Source: Semisulcospira habei
Lineage: Eukaryota > Mollusca > Gastropoda > Semisulcospiridae
DNA length: 64,000 bases
Assembly (NCBI GenBank): GCA_036245525.1
Contig: BTPG01000003.1
Span: forward strand, 157,306,439-157,370,438
Direction of reading: 5' to 3'
In this document: in pieces, positions 46,003 to 56,978 of the stretch
How the letters are laid out: the number at the start of each line of letters is the position of its first letter
Position numbering within the stretch: position 1 is the first letter of the stretch
The notes under the pieces: model-generated
Databases searched by the model: none
Told to the model about the DNA's origin: nothing
Seen by the model: only the letters and a program-made list of their open reading frames with translations
Position numbers and translations under genes: made by a program

Positions 46003-46641
46003 TTATTTAACTTCCAACAAAACACTAAAATCATGCATCAAAACTGGTTTGCCATCCTGATTAGTTACAGATAAACACAGTGACTCAAAGAAACTGGAAC
46101 CTAATTTCTTAAATTGCACAGGAAATCTAACAACCACACTTTCGCAATAGGGTGCAGTTCCAGCTGGCAAGCATCTTAACAAAGTTGAAGGCTTACCATT
46201 GTGTACATTTTCAGTTGTGTTTAATTCTTTCAAATGGCAGTCTCCCCTTTTCTTTTCTTTCAAATGAACATTTAGTACTGTGTGTACTGACAAATGAACA
46301 GGAAGTTTTCCAGTTACTTTAAGTTTTCTTGTCTTCAATGTCATAATACCAAAAATAGCTTCATCAATATCGTCAGATATAAACCAATCTTCATCCAAAT
46401 AATAACCAAGTAAATATGCAAATTTGCTTGACATTTTTAACAAATCTTGTTTTGAAGATTCTAATGTAACAAATAGGTTAGCTGGATTTAAAGTTGCTTT
46501 AATATTAAATTTACTTTTAAACCATTCAGCTATAGTACAAAAGTCATAATACCCAGGTGGTATAGCTTCAGTCTTACCACCAAAAATTACTTGATAATTT
46601 ATATCATCTTCTACATTAAACCACTTTACAGTGTAGAACAT
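46003..46641 (-). CDS. Viral-like block ORF-c: putative minor-capsid-like protein, 212 aa
   Basis: Intact minus-strand frame from ATG 46641. Residues ~25-80 contain a PPGYYD turn then an amphipathic segment. The C-terminal ~30 residues form a strand-rich block after a GSSFFESL motif. This layout resembles small structural proteins predicted in Polinton/adintovirus-like invertebrate elements. That is resemblance from memory, not a search. No intron and no host-like domain were seen. It is transcribed away from ORF-d, with a 121-bp AT-rich divergent spacer between them (46642-46762). Confidence 0.5.
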   Translation of the reverse strand: MFYTVKWFNVEDDINYQVIFGGKTEAIPPGYYDFCTIAEWFKSKFNIKATLNPANLFVTLESSKQDLLKMSSKFAYLLGYYLDEDWFISDDIDEAIFGIMTLKTRKLKVTGKLPVHLSVHTVLNVHLKEKKRGDCHLKELNTTENVHNGKPSTLLRCLPAGTAPYCESVVVRFPVQFKKLGSSFFESLCLSVTNQDGKPVLMHDFSVLLEVK

Positions 46642-46762
46642 TTCATGGATAGCTACAGCTTTGTTACCATCTCAATTATCAATCCCATTAGTAACCATAC
46701 TGGTTTACTTGTGTCAAGATTTAAGGTAATAAACATTTTTATTATCTCATAAAAAAAGCACA
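46642..46762. promoter_or_regulatory. Divergent spacer between ORF-c and ORF-d
   Basis: A 121-bp AT-rich gap separates head-to-head ORFs and must contain both start regions. No specific element was identified. Confidence 0.35.
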
Positions 46763-47260
46763 ATGGAATTTAAATCGCCAACAAGCGTCACTACAAACGC
46801 GTTTCAATTTAACGTAGATGCCAAGTATAATGTCGCCCCAACTTATAAACAGAAAATAATTCAACTAAATCAGCTTGATATAGCTGTGTCTGAACAAGAT
46901 TTATTTCAAGTAAAAGTTCCCAATCTGTTTGACCAATATCTAAACCCTCCAATAACAGATGATTTAACTGCAAGAAAGTGGTCATCAAGCCCACTACAAA
47001 TGTTTCAAAACCAGCTTAACTTTGCTATACTGTGTTCAACTACAGGCTGCGGTGTTTCTTTTACAGACCATTTGAATCACTCAAACAAACTGATTAGGTC
47101 TGTCTATCGTTTTCACACGTATTACCAGCTTAGAAGAATACTGTCAGAACTCCATGCCCCACTACCCACTGAATCCAGTTTCAACAGGTATAACAACCCC
47201 ATGGATATGAAAGCATTTGAACGGATTTGCAGACCTGCCTACCACCAATTTTTTTTATAG
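46763..47260 (+). pseudogene. Viral-like block ORF-d: 3'-truncated structural-type protein
   Basis: A plus-strand frame from ATG 46763 runs 165 codons and ends abruptly at a T-run and stop directly beside the hAT-like remnant. The central part has a CSTTGCG motif followed by a Tyr/Arg-rich helix (SVYRFHTYYQLRRIL) and an LP-SFN-N pattern. The C-terminal portion expected of such a large protein is missing, so the gene was probably cut by the neighbouring insertion or a deletion. Family resemblance to mobile-element structural proteins is recalled, not computed. Confidence 0.45.
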
Positions 47261-47269
47261 TATTTATAA

Positions 47270-47815
47270 TCACCAAAAACAGTATTCTTGGGGAAAAAAT
47301 AGTATTTTCATAAAATTGTAGCAGACTATTATCAAAACGTACAAACAATAGAAAAATCAATTTATACTGATAAACTAGACTATTCTGTACAACAACAGGA
47401 AACATTTGCTTAAACATCCCGGACATGGAATCCGCACAGGACAAAAGATTTGAATCAACTTTAAAACCAACCATGCAGATTTCAGCACTAGTTGCTTGTT
47501 GACGCAAAATTTTGCCTACTTCATGAGACTGCTTAGAAAACACAGCCTGTAATTAAGGCACAAGTTTCTGGGCATCTGCAAGTCTCTTATGGATATTAGT
47601 TGATAAATGCTTTTCAATGTCATTTCGGCCACCATGGGCACATGAGAAATCACAATGCATAGGTTGGTCCTTTCTTTGACAGTCGCCAAAATGTCCACTA
47701 TTTAGCATACTGTGGCAAAAATTCTGGTGCTTAGCTTTCTTTGAGCTAGAAAAATCCACTCTCCTCCCTACTTTGCTCTGACATTTTGTATTTTTAGACT
47801 TTATTGACTGACTCA
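47270..47815 (-). pseudogene. hAT-like transposase remnant with zinc-finger segment
   Basis: The minus strand from 47815 encodes a Cys/His segment (HCDFSCAHGGRNDIEKHL, then NIHKRLADAQK). After a frame break near 47548 it continues with SAEICMVGFKVDSNLLSCAD and MFKQMFP, the pattern following the N-terminal finger of hAT/ZBED-type domesticated or transposase proteins. The frame then decays into AT-rich sequence. It lies next to the truncated ORF-d and may mark the insertion that ended it. Confidence 0.5.
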
Positions 47816-48236
47816 ACATGCACCCCCCCCCCCCCAAAAAAAAAAAAAAAATCCTGCTCTCAGCAACAGGAAAACCAACCACACGCACAGCATGAAGCTT
47901 AAACCCCGAAGGATACGTAAATCCACCCACCCCAACAAGGGAAAGAAAAGGATTAAAGAAACATACAGCGCTCCACTTAATCCAATTTACTCCATGGACC
48001 CAACGAGAATCTGACCCTCTACCACGAAGAAAGTAGGCGAACATCGCCCCTAATTCCCCGACATCCGAACATACCACAATTACCCCGGAGCAACGATACA
48101 AGCTTTCCTCCTCTCTCCCCTTCAGCCCTAAAGACAATGTGACAGATGAAAAGAAAAGAAGGATAAAACCCACGGCCCTACTCCAACGGGATTACTAATG
48201 ACCCTAAAAGTAAGATCAAGCCCCATTAACAAGAAT
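47816..48236. other. No gene; C/A homopolymer tract
   Basis: A C-run then A-run lies at 47823-47851. The rest has an open minus-strand frame to 48173, but it is composition-driven and has no recognisable domain. Confidence 0.4.
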
Positions 48237-49520
48237 CTTACTTACTTACTTACGCCTGTCACCCCTACCTGGGTATAGGCCGTCGACGAGAGACCTCCAG
48301 CAACTCCTGTCCTGTGCTTCTCCTTCGATTCTACTCCAGGTGGTTCCCAGTCTCTTGATGTCTGCTTGGAGGTCTCGACGCCAGGAGTTTCTCGGCCTAC
48401 CTCTTTTCCTCTTTCCCTGGGGGTTCCATGACAATGCCTGCCTAGTGATACTGGAAGCTGGCTTTCTCAGACTGTGACCGATCCATCCCCATCTTCTTCG
48501 CCCAATTTCATTCTCTGCTGTTATCTGCTCTGTTCTCTCCCAGAGTCTGACGTTGCTGATCTTCTCTGGCCAGTGGATTTTCAAAATTCTTCTAAGGCAA
48601 CTGTTCATGAAGGTCTGTACTCTGTTGACTGTGGTTTTTGTCAATCTCCATGTCTCTGCTCCATATAGGAGAACTGCTGTTACATTGGAGTTGAAAATCC
48701 GGACTTTGGTGTGTTGTGACAGCTCTCTGGAACTCCACACTTTTTTCAACTGGAGAAAGGCTGCTCTGGCTTTACCGATTTGTGCTCTGACATCTGCATC
48801 AGTGCCGCCTTTTTTGTCTATGATGCTCCCCGAGATAGGTGAAGGACTCCACCTCCTCCAACGGGGTGCCAGCAAGCAAGACTGGTTCTTCCCTGGTTGC
48901 ATTCAGCCTCATTGTCTTTGTTTTCTGTTTGTGAATGGTGAGGCCCACTTGGGACGAGATGTCAGCAAGCCTCATGGTCTTGTCCTGCATTTGTTGATGA
49001 GTGTGGGACAGTAATGCCAAGTCGTCTGCAAAATCGAGGTCGTCAAGCTGTGTCCATAGTGTCCACTGTATTCCACTTCGTCTGTGCTCTGTGGTCATCT
49101 TCATGACCCAGTCTATGGCCAGTAGGAAGAGGAACGGAGACAGCAGACACCCCTGCCTGACACCAGTTCTGACCTAAAGCTCTCTGGTGAACTGCCCTTC
49201 GTGGATCACGCGACATGTCATGCCATCATAGCTGCTCTTGATCAGGCGGACGAGCTTTGTGGGTACACCGTAGTGTCGTAGGAGTTTCCACAGAGTCTCT
49301 CGGTCCACGCTGTCAAATGCTTTCTCATAATCCACAAAGTTGACGTACAGCGGGGAGCTCCATTCCAGAGACTGTTCCATGATGATGCGGAGAGTGGCGA
49401 TCTGGTCTGTACATGATCGGTTCTTCCTGAATCCTGCTTGCTGGTCTCTCAGCTGGGGGTCAACGGAGCTCTTCATTCTCTCTAGGATGATCCTGTTGAA
49501 GACCTTTCCTGGTACTGACA
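48237..49520 (-). mobile_element. RTE-like LINE, 3' half (RTE-1b)
   Basis: Broken minus-strand frames encode SVPGKVFNRIILERM, QAGFRKNRSCTDQI, FVDYEKAFDSVDRETLWKLL, FADDLALL, ESFTYLG, the thumb/C-terminal LYGAETWRLT, RRWGWIGHSLRKP and GKRKRGRPRNSWRRDL blocks, then a (TAAG)n tail at 48237-48252. Frames change near 49174 and 48850, so it is dead. Its 5' limit is the 10-bp TGTCAGTACC (49511-49520, minus strand), immediately followed by the tail of Nimb-2. The missing upstream part of the same RT is at 56353-56536 in opposite orientation. Confidence 0.85.
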
Positions 49521-51623
49521 GTTAGTTAGTTAGTTATTTGGGTTTAACGCCGAGCAGGCGACTAAGGCCATCTCACGGCGGGATGGGTAAAAATCTGGTC
49601 AGCCAGACTAAAAGCAAGGTCTTAAGACAAGATGTAAATATAGATTAAAAATCTCAGGCTAAAATGTCGCACATGTCTGGAAAAGAAACGTCTACAGACT
49701 CTCAAAAAGGGCAAATAAAAAAATTCACATAGTCTATGAATGCTCAGATCTTGTTAAAAATATTGCATTCTCTCAAAAAATTGAAGATTTTGTCCGGGGG
49801 AACATCCCGGAACAAAACCTTCAAGGAGTCTGCTGTGAAGTGTTTATATCTGGTGTCAATTAGGTCAGCACAATACAGCAAAAAGTGTCGAACAGAAAAC
49901 TGCTCATCACAGGCAAAACACCATGGACGCTCATCCTGTTTAAGTAAGTAAGAGTGCGTAACATATGTGTGCCCGATGTGGAGCCGAGCAAGGACAGTCT
50001 CCTCACGGCGGCTGCCGCAGCGGAAAGGTAGACTGTCAGACAACTTAGGAAGAGCTTCATGAAGCTTGTTCCCTTCCTCTTTGTCCCACTCGGACTGCCA
50101 CTCGCGGGCTATGTACGCACTAATAACAGGTTTAAAATCACTATAGACAGTCTGTGTGTCAGGGACAGGGTCACTGCGGGCACTGTTGGCAGCAGAATCT
50201 GCGATTCTGTTGCCTTCGATGCCCACATGGCCTGGGACCCAAATAAAAATGATGTCATAATATTCCTTCATCAAGTCCGTGTAGAGCTCTCTAATCTGCA
50301 CCAGCAGTGGATGGTCTGTTCCCGCGCCCTGAAGGGCCTGCAGGGCAGAAAGAGAGTCAGACAGAATCAGGAAGTTCCTTTCCCGAGACTGATAGGCATG
50401 CTTGAGTGCTAGCAGAATGGCCTGCAGTTCTGCACTAAATACAGAGGAATGGTCAGGGAGACGGAGCTTAAATGGGCGTCTAGGATGGCGAGAGGACACT
50501 GCAGCCGCAGCCACTCTTCCATCCTCAGACTTGGACCCATCCGTATAAAGACGACAATAGCCAGGAAAAATTGAAAGGAGTTCATTGAGGCTCTGTTGGT
50601 ATATGGCTGGTGGAGTACAATCCTTCTTGTGGGCAGTCAAGTCCAGCAAGATGTCAGGAACTGGTAGTAGCCAGGGTGGAGTGACGTGTTGCAGAGATTC
50701 CGAAACTTTGTCCAGGACCACTCCGGCCGCCTGCAGATGAGGTCGGACACGGAAGGAAAGTGGACGGACAGCTCCCGGATGGGCATCGTAAATCTCTGCA
50801 AACGACGGGTTAAAAACACAATCATAGGCAGGATTTTCTGGATGGGCCTTCAGCTTCAGAACGTAGCTGAGCATGAGGCGGATGCGGCGGAGCCTGAGAG
50901 AAGGCTCCCCTGCCTCTGCATACAGACTAGGAACTGGAGATGTCCTGAAGGCTCCCAGACATATGCGCAGACCTTGATGGTGAATTGTGTTCAGACGCTG
51001 CAGAACAGACTTGGAAGCCGAGCCATATACCACAGAGCCGTAATCCAGTTTGGACCGAACAAGGGCCCGGTACAGTTGAAGTAAGACGATGCGGTCTGCA
51101 CCCCAGTCAGTACGACCAACGACACGAAGAATGTCGAGGGCCTTCCGACAAGAGGTTCTAAGGTAGTTAACATGGTTGCAGAAGGTCAATCTTTTGTCAA
51201 AGATGACCCCCAAAAACTTAGCCTCTTCAGCCACCTTAATTGGCACTCCAGCAATGCTCAGGCTAGGTTCCGGAAAAAATTTCGTCTGGTCAGTAAAATG
51301 CACACAGACTGTCTTGGAGGGCGAGAATCTGAATCCATTGAGAGACACCCACCCCTGGATGCGATCAACGCACAGCTGCAAGCGCCTCTCAAGGGACGCA
51401 AGTCCTCGACCTCGTGCACACAAAGCAAAGTCGTCCACAAACAAAGAGCATTCAGAATCATCCTTGACGGCCTTTACAATGTTATTTATTTAAATGCTAA
51501 ATAAAACAGGAGATAGAATACTGCCCTGCGGGACACCCATCTCCTGTTCAAAGGAGTCGGAGAGGGTGGAGCCCACACGGACATGGAACGACCTGTTGGA
51601 CAAAAAATTGTGAATAAAAACGG

Positions 51624-52011
51624 TTGATTGATTGATTGTACATTGCTTAACGTCCCGACAGCAACAAGGCTTTCTCAGGACGTGCCTGCACTGCTTGTGA
51701 AAAAATAAAAAAGAAACAGAACATTGAATGTATGTCGCCAGCCGGTCAAATACGTTAAATAAACCTAACACATGGGCCTAAATAAAGCTAAGACCATTTA
51801 GCAACACACATCCAATATCAAGAGCTACAGGCAGTGCAGACAGTAGGGAGAGTTTTAAAAAGGCAAATACAGGTGAATGGACAAAGGGTAGACAGAAACA
51901 CATGCCCCAGAATAGAGAGAAAAACCCACCCTGTGGGGCTGACCAGGGTGACCCTGGGAACTAAAAAATACCTAACCCCACCCAAGTCCCCCAGGGCAGA
52001 CCCGGGTGGGG
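51624..52011 (-). mobile_element. SINE-A copy 2
   Basis: TSD TTGTGAATAAAAACGG (16 bp) at 51608-51623 and 52012-52027. The tail is (TTGA)n at the left, with the CCCACCCGGGTCTG head at the right (minus orientation). Confidence 0.97.
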
Positions 52012-52263
52012 TTGTGAATAAAAACGGGCAGATGCCCTTTAAAACCCATGTCCGACAAATCAGACATTATACCATGCTTCCAGGTAGTGTCATATGCCTT
52101 TTCAAGATCAAAGAAAATTGCACAGACATGCTGCTTGTTGACAAAAGCATCTCGGATAAAAGACTCAAAGCGGACTAGATGGTCAGTTGTACTACGGAAG
52201 CGCCGGAAACCGCACTGGAGGTCTGTGATGAGACCCTGTGACTCAAGATGCCACACCAGTCGG

Positions 52264-52652
52264 TTGATTGATTGATTGTACATTGCTTAACGTCCCGACA
52301 GCAACAAGGCTTTCTCAGGACGTGCCTGCACTGCTTGTGAAAAAAACAACTAAACAGAACATTGAATGTATGTCGCCAGCCGGTCAAATACGTTAAATAA
52401 ACCTAACACATGGGGCCTAAATAAAGCTAAGACCATTTAGCAACACACATCCAATATCAAGAGCTACAGGCAGTGCAGACAGTAGGGAGAGTTTTAAAAA
52501 GGCAAATACATGTGAATGGACAAAGGGTAGACAGAAACACATGCCCCAGAATAGAGAGAAAAACCCACCCTGCGGGGCTGACTAGGGTGACCCTGGGAAC
52601 TAAAAAATACCTAACCCCACCCAAGTCCCCCAGGGCAGACCCGGGTGGGGGA
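52264..52652 (-). mobile_element. SINE-A copy 3
   Basis: TSD CCACACCAGTCGG (13 bp) at 52251-52263 and 52653-52665. It has the same structure as copy 2 and lies only 250 bp away, in the same orientation. Confidence 0.97.
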
Positions 52653-54237
52653 CCACACCAGTCGGGCGTTGACCAAGCGTTCCATAGTTTTACATAAACA
52701 TGATGTCAAAGCTATTGGCCGGTAGTTGCCCGGGTCGGAAGGATCCTTACCCGGCTTGGAAATTGGCACAACCACAGCCTGGCGCCAAGATGGCGGAAAA
52801 TGACCGGTTATCCAGATATGGTTAAAGGCCTTGAGAAGTACAAGGAGTGAATCCTCAGGCAGATGTGTTATGAGCTGATAATGGATGGTATCTAATCCAG
52901 CAGCAGAGTCAGTACATTTCTGCATGGCTTGCTGCAATTCTGAAAACGTAAAAGGGGCATTATAGTCTTCCAAGTTATCCGATATAAAATCACAAGCACA
53001 AGATTCTCGCTTCTCCTTCTCTCTCTGGAAGAAAGGTGAATAATGCTCTGTTGAAGAATTATGGGCAATGGTGGAGGCAAGTAAATTGGCCACAGCCTTT
53101 TTATCTGTGACCAAACTGGCACCATCTCTAAGATGGCCGACAGAAGCCGAGCCACCCCCGCCCCTAATTCTTCGAACAGCCTTCCAGACTTTTTGGGACG
53201 GAGTCCTAGAAGATAAAGATGAGACAAAGCGTCTCCAGGAAGCACGGCGTTCACGTTTAAAAATATAACGGGCTTTCGCCCGCTGTCTTTTAAAGGTTAA
53301 AATATTTGCTTGCGACGGATTACGAAATGCATGTCGCTGAGCAGATTTGCGCATTGTTTGGGCCTTGCGGCACTCTTCATTGAACCATGGTACTCTCGGC
53401 TTCCGAGGGAGTGATGTGGAAGTTCTAGGGATGGTTTCACCTGCAACCTCCAACAAAATAGAAGTAAAACAAGAAACAGGTTCTTCAGCTGACATGACCA
53501 CCTCCTCTGTAAGACGAGACTGACAGAGAGAGGCAAACAGAGACCAGTTAGCTTTCTTGAGATTCCAGCGCCCCACCGGCGAATCCTCCTCACAGCTGAC
53601 CGATGACAGGACTACTGGGAAGTGGTCACTACCACACAGGTCGTCGTGAACCTTCCAGTCAAAGTCCAGCATGAGAGAAGGATCACACACAGTGAGGTCT
53701 AGAACAGAACTAGATCCGGAACCTGAGTTAGAGTATGTAGGTGAGCCATCGTTAAAGACACATAGGTTAAGTTGAGAAAAAACATCTTCTAACATCTGAC
53801 CTCTGCCATCATAGTGGTCACTACCCCAAAGGTGAGCATGACCGTTAAAATCCCCCATGAGAATAAAGGGAGGGGGCAGTTGATCTACTAAGTGAAAAAT
53901 ATCATTGCTACAGACCCGCAGTGATGGTGGCAGGTAAATACTGCATATGGTTATGGTCTTTTTTAAGGTAACCCGAGCAGCGACAGCCTGAAGACAGGTG
54001 TCGATGGGCTACATAAAATTTGGCTACTAATGAGAAGAGCCGCTCCACCCGAGCGCCTCTCCGAATCAGAGCCTTTATGTATAACATTAAAACCATTAAA
54101 AGACACAGGGTCAGAAGTCTTCAGGTAAGTCTCCTGAAGAGATATGACTGAGGGGTTATAGAACTTGACTAAAAGACGTAATTCCTCAAAGTTAGCTCGA
54201 AAACCACGACAATTCCACTGAAGCAAAGAGTCCATGA

Positions 54238-55677
54238 TTAAGTCTGATCTGGGGGTAAGGAGTTTTTCCCCCCTTTTTCCTTTACCTTGGAAGGAGTTGA
54301 AGAAACAGAGGGGGGCCGGCTCCCGGGCCTCCTCTGGTTCTTCGGAGAGGAAGGGGGTGAAGCTGCCGCAGCATCAGCAACAACAACTTCCACTCCCTCC
54401 ATCCGCTCCTCCAGTGCAGCATATTTGTTTTGAAGGGGCACATCTGTGTTCCCCTTCTGGGCCCGTGCGCACAGCGGTCCCATAGATTTCTTAGACTTCT
54501 GGTCCTGGGCAGCGTTCCTGCCGCTAGAGTTAGCGGCCTTAGAAGGCTGACCAGAGCCAGAAGCCTTTGGAGTTGACTGACTAACAGGTTTGGGTGGGGG
54601 CTGAGGCTTAGGGGCCACAGAAGGCGGCACAACCGGACCGGCAGTGTCCGCCTTCTGCGTTCCCTGGCTCCTTGTCACCACCGGAGGAGGGTTACTCTCC
54701 AGGGGCGAGATGAGCTGAGGCTCCGCCCCCAACCAAGAAGTTGGGGTCTGACATGAAAAGTCTTTGGTGGGGCGCTTGCCTGCCACCGCTGCACTAAAAG
54801 TATACACTGAGGTGTTAGAGGTTGGGGCAGCCGCAGCTGCACCAGGGCCTTCAACCAGTTTTTTGGCATCCAGAAAGGACAGCCCCTTCTCCACACGCAC
54901 CTGCTGAATCTTGCACTCGGATATCCAACGAGGGCATTTCTTATCCGAAGCCATATGCGCCCCCTGGCAATTCACACACAGGGGGGTGGCTGTGCAGGAC
55001 TCAGCAGAGTGTCCGGGCCTAGTGCAACGGGCGCATGAAGCCTCTGCCTGACGGCATGTCTTCTGCCCATGGCCATACTTTTGGCACTTAAAGCACCGGA
55101 GGGGAAGAGGGACGTACTTTTTCACTCTCAGGGAGTAGTAACCTCCCCAGATGGTAGTAGGAGGGGTGGGGGTGCCAAACGTCAGGATGATGGTAGGGAG
55201 ACGGATCTCCCCACCACCTCGCTTGGAAGCGAAGCGCCTGACGCAAGTCACCCCCTGAGACTTAAGGTTCCTTACAAGTTCATCTTCTGACAGTTCTGCC
55301 AAAGCTTGATCTTTGATTACGCCTCTTGACGAATTCATAGTTTTGTGGGGTGTGACTTCCACAGGAGTGTCTCCGATGGAAGAGAGCCCCAGTAGCCCGC
55401 TGGAGTGTGCCCGAGTACGGCACTCCACCAGCAAGTCACCAGACCTGAGGCGCTGGGCGTCAGGCCTGCCAACACGGCTCCTGAGGGTCTCCCCCACCAG
55501 AAAAGGATGCAGCTTGGTAACTGGTTTCTCCTTCACCTTGCTATGGACAATGAGGAAGCGAGGCCATACGGCCGACGCCTGAGGCGTCGCTTCCTCACAG
55601 TCTGAATCACTGTCATGTGCAATGTCGGTGTCTATGCGCCGTTTCTGTGCTAGTTTTGGTTTTTTGGTTTTATCCAT
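54238..55677 (-). CDS. Nimb-2 ORF1: intact zinc-knuckle protein, 479 aa
   Basis: The only uninterrupted ORF1 in the window. It starts at ATG 55677 (MDKTKKPKLAQKRRIDTD). A conserved N-terminal domain (~35-190) is followed by three CCHC knuckles at ~195-247 (CFKCQKYGHGQKTC, CARCTRPGHSAESC, CVNCQGAHMASDKKC). A Pro/Ser/Lys-rich disordered tail to 479 ends ...SLPPDQT. The stop and the ORF2 ATG are 2 nt apart (TAATCATG). It is expected to bind element RNA in the ribonucleoprotein. With ORF2 dead in cis, this protein could act only in trans. Confidence 0.92.
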   Translation of the reverse strand: MDKTKKPKLAQKRRIDTDIAHDSDSDCEEATPQASAVWPRFLIVHSKVKEKPVTKLHPFLVGETLRSRVGRPDAQRLRSGDLLVECRTRAHSSGLLGLSSIGDTPVEVTPHKTMNSSRGVIKDQALAELSEDELVRNLKSQGVTCVRRFASKRGGGEIRLPTIILTFGTPTPPTTIWGGYYSLRVKKYVPLPLRCFKCQKYGHGQKTCRQAEASCARCTRPGHSAESCTATPLCVNCQGAHMASDKKCPRWISECKIQQVRVEKGLSFLDAKKLVEGPGAAAAAPTSNTSVYTFSAAVAGKRPTKDFSCQTPTSWLGAEPQLISPLESNPPPVVTRSQGTQKADTAGPVVPPSVAPKPQPPPKPVSQSTPKASGSGQPSKAANSSGRNAAQDQKSKKSMGPLCARAQKGNTDVPLQNKYAALEERMEGVEVVVADAAAASPPSSPKNQRRPGSRPPSVSSTPSKVKEKGGKNSLPPDQT

Positions 55678-56352
55678 ATTATATTAGTAGAGATATTCAT
55701 CCCCCGGGGGTCCCCGCCCGCCACCGAGCCCAACAAGGGAAAGTGCAACTGTCGGCGGGTCTCCAGCCGACGCACAATGGAGACTGCCCGAAAGATATAC
55801 TCAAGGGGGTAAGCCCGATTGAACCGTTTGAGCCACCGCCTTCTATCACATCGTTGAATGCAGGGGAATACTGGCGTAAAGCACCTAATCAGCAGCAGAA
55901 GCTATAGCATGGTGCTCCGTATAGCAACCCGCATGTCAACAGTGGGATAGGGCTCAACGTGACAAGAGCCGATTGACTAGGCCGGTACGACTAGCCTCCC
56001 GTTTAGGTAGAAGTCAAGGCCGAAGTGGAGTGTTGGCACCAGTGAGCCGCAGCCCAAAGGGAACCTCAGCCACCAGGATCCTCTTCTCCCCCGACACGGG
56101 TCTCCAAGCACGGCAAACACTTGGGATCCAAAGGACCAAAAAGTCACGAGTATTTTTAAGGACCAATCCAACATGGTACGACCTAGGTTAGCACAGCTCC
56201 TTAAAAACCGGACCAGTGAAAAGGCTGAACAACATATCTGCTGACATCAAGTCCTAATCCTGGACAAAGATGGCACCCGTCCGCTAGCCCACTCAGTCAG
56301 GGACTGAGCGGACTACCCACCTACGCCACGTGGAGGCCGGTGCCGGGTAGGC
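55678..56352 (-). promoter_or_regulatory. Nimb-2 5' UTR, left arm of the central inverted repeat
   Basis: This 675-bp leader is almost identical, inverted, to 56537-56967 plus 58297-58540. It should include the internal promoter of the LINE. No motif was confirmed. Confidence 0.5.
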
Positions 56353-56536
56353 AGCGGAGTCTCTGAAAGCAGACCTAGAGACAACAGTTGAGATGCTGTA
56401 CCCACTGTTTGGAAAGATCTGGGAAGAGGAGGTGATGCCAGCTGACTGGAAGGAGGGGTACCTAATCAAGCTTCCCAAGAAAGGCGACCTCAGCAAGTGT
56501 TCCAACTACAGAGAAATCACCTTGTTGTCAGTACCA
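56353..56536 (+). mobile_element. RTE-like LINE, internal piece (RTE-1a) between two Nimb 5' ends
   Basis: 184 bp in one plus-strand frame encode ESLKADLETTVEMLYPLFGK, VMPADWKEGYLIKLPKKGDL and NYREITLLSVP, the RT segment immediately preceding that of RTE-1b (48237-49520). It ends with TGTCAGTACC (56526-56535), the same 10 bp that start RTE-1b. It is flanked directly by the GCCTACCC termini of Nimb-2 (left, inverted) and Nimb-3 (right). Confidence 0.85.
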
Positions 56537-56978
56537 GCCTACCCGGCACTGGCCTCCACGTGGCGTAGGTGGGTAGTCCGCTCAGTCCCTGACTGAGTGG
56601 GCTAGCGGACGGGTGCCATCTTTGTCCAGGATTAGGACTTGATGTCAGCAGATATGTTGTTCAGCCTTTTCACTGGTCCGGTTTTTAAGGAGCTGTGCTA
56701 ACCTAGGTCGTACCATGTTGGATTGGTCCTTAAAAATACTCGTGACTTTTTGGTCCTTTGGATCCCAAGTGTTTGCCGTGCTTGGAGACCCGTGTCGGGG
56801 GAGAAGAGGATCCTGGTGGCTGAGGTTCCCTTTGGGCTGCGGCTCACTGGTGCCAACACTCCACTTCGGCCTTGACTTCTACCTAAACGGGAGGCTAGTC
56901 GTACCGGCCTAGTCAATCGGCTCTTGTCACGTTGAGCCCTATCCCACTGTTGACATGCGGGTTGCTATACGGAGCACC

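Larger units (their letters stand above)
49744..54235 (-). pseudogene. Nimb-2 ORF2 (endonuclease-RT-RNase H), broken
   Basis: Same domain order as Nimb-1. Lesions in order are: a 7-bp deletion near 54008 (CTAACGG lost) in the endonuclease; SINE-A at 52264-52652 inside the RT (after NARLVW); SINE-A at 51624-52011 before the FIHNFLSNRSFHVRVG segment; and an in-frame TAA at 51490-51492 where Nimb-1 has Lys. Downstream of that the frame is open for 566 codons through FVDDFALCARGRG, YTDGSKSEDG and the final CxxC/HxxxxC zinc motif. It cannot make a full protein. Confidence 0.9.
49521..56352 (-). mobile_element. I/Nimb-like LINE, copy Nimb-2, with two SINE-A insertions
   Basis: Complete from the GCCTACCC 5' terminus (56352) to the (CTAA)n tail (49521-49535). 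Net of the two SINEs it is ~6.05 kb, like Nimb-1. ORF1 is intact, while ORF2 carries a 7-bp deletion, a stop and both SINEs. It is much closer in sequence to Nimb-3 than to Nimb-1 and forms the left arm of a large inverted repeat with it. The 3' flank (TGTCAGTACC) has no matching duplicate at its own 5' end. That duplicate is at the 5' end of Nimb-3. Confidence 0.9.

Noticed and set aside
47553..48173. 206-codon minus-strand ORF
   Set aside because: Only the last ~85 codons (hAT-like finger region) look genuine. The first part is a composition-driven frame joined through a poly-C/poly-A tract.
56353..56536. 5' end of the RTE-2 copy at 56979
   Set aside because: It ends with TGTCAGTACC, shared with RTE-1b. 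RTE-2 already contains an overlapping ITLLSL segment and has its own TSD.
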